From positions 1 to 7,448 of the forward strand of contig JAKBBE010000131.1 in the NCBI GenBank assembly GCA_021826035.1: a stretch of DNA of 7,448 nt, read 5' to 3'. Under the pieces are notes generated by a model, which ran no database searches, was not told the DNA's origin, and saw only the letters and a list, made by a program, of their open reading frames with translations. The stretch is from Pseudomonadota bacterium (GTDB lineage Bacteria; Pseudomonadota; Gammaproteobacteria; Steroidobacterales; Steroidobacteraceae). Numbering within the stretch: position 1 is the stretch's first letter; each line of letters begins with the position of its first letter. Shown here piece by piece: positions 7,241 to 7,448 of this stretch. A program made the position numbers and the translations under genes.

Positions 7241-7292
7241 GGGGGGGCCGCGAAAAATATTTTTGCGGCAGGAGGGGGGGGGAGGCCCTCCC
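7241..7292. repeat. G-tracts and a short hairpin upstream of the sigma-factor gene
   Basis: The + strand has a run of seven G at 7241-7247 and a run of nine G at 7274-7282. The second merges into a GGGAG (7280-7284) / CTCCC (7288-7292) inverted repeat with a three-base loop. These homopolymers lie between two divergent start codons, where a length change could alter promoter spacing or mRNA folding. They are also places where sequencing errors concentrate. Confidence 0.5.
7248..7268. repeat. AT-rich palindrome in the divergent A/sigma intergenic region
   Basis: The 12-bp perfect palindrome AAAAATATTTTT at 7253-7264 is flanked by CCGC (7248-7251) and GCGG (7265-7268), with one extra G at 7252, so a near-perfect 20-bp dyad forms. 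It is the only AT-rich island in the 169-nt region between the precursor and sigma-factor genes. It may be an operator, an UP-like promoter element or a site of DNA bending shared by both divergent genes. It is not a plausible terminator for either gene, since both start away from it. Confidence 0.45.
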
Positions 7293-7321
7293 GGTGCATC
7301 TTCAGTACCAAGGAATAGGGC

Positions 7322-7448
7322 ATGGACAAACGATTCGGTGAGATCAGGCGGTTCCCGCGACCGGCGGGAACGGAGGCGTTCTTCGAGCAACTGTGCCGGG
7401 CTCACGAGGCGCAGCTGCTCGCCTATCTCACGCAAATGCTCGGCCGCG
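7322..7448 (+). CDS. ECF (FecI-like) RNA polymerase sigma factor, N-terminal fragment cut by the right edge
   Basis: Forty-two codons are visible from ATG 7322, preceded by AAGGA at 7310-7314 with a seven-base spacing. The stretch FFEQLCRAHEAQLLAYLTQMLGR at about residues 20-42 resembles the start of sigma-70 region 2.1 in ECF sigma factors, where a short basic N-terminus leads into the first amphipathic helix. The core-binding and promoter-recognition motifs lie beyond the window, so family placement rests on this fragment and on the neighbouring STN-type receptor. If correct, a FecR-like anti-sigma gene should follow. It is divergent from the precursor gene, with which it shares a 169-nt regulatory region. 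I infer that it controls the receptor and perhaps the lasso genes; the sequence here does not show that. Confidence 0.7.
   Translation, partial: MDKRFGEIRRFPRPAGTEAFFEQLCRAHEAQLLAYLTQMLGR

Overview
The window holds most of a lasso-peptide (RiPP) biosynthetic gene cluster from a high-GC Gram-negative bacterium. A TonB-dependent outer-membrane receptor together with the start of an ECF (FecI-like) sigma factor points to Pseudomonadota. The exact lineage cannot be read from the sequence; a gamma- or neighbouring proteobacterium is my guess.

Layout on the + strand: an ABC exporter cut by the left edge (D, 1-1278); a 146-nt gap with a perfect 8-bp dyad; a fused leader-binding/leader-peptidase protein (B, 1425-2147); two bases later an asparagine-synthetase-like lasso cyclase (C, 2150-3961); 42 nt later a TonB-dependent receptor with an N-terminal STN signalling domain (4004-6979). 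On the - strand, ending 11 nt from the receptor stop and pointing towards it, is a 53-codon gene (6991-7152) that reads as the lasso precursor A. It has a 36-residue leader with Thr at -2 and a predicted 17-residue core, GGLLGFKYDTGMGWQYT, that would close a nine-residue Gly1-Asp9 macrolactam ring. A 169-nt divergent intergenic region with G-tracts and an AT palindrome follows, then the start of the sigma-factor gene on the + strand (7322 to the right edge).

How the genes would work together: B binds the leader through its PqqD-like domain and cleaves it with a Cys-His-Asp protease domain. C adenylates the Asp9 side chain and closes the ring onto Gly1. D exports the product across the inner membrane. 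The receptor probably binds an extracellular ligand (the lasso peptide, a complex of it, or a siderophore) and may signal through its STN domain and an unseen FecR-like anti-sigma factor to the ECF sigma factor. The inverted placement of A at the far end of the biosynthetic operon and the apparently unrecorded core sequence are the main points of interest. No rRNA, tRNA, CRISPR array or insertion sequence is visible, and no intergenic stretch exceeds 300 nt.
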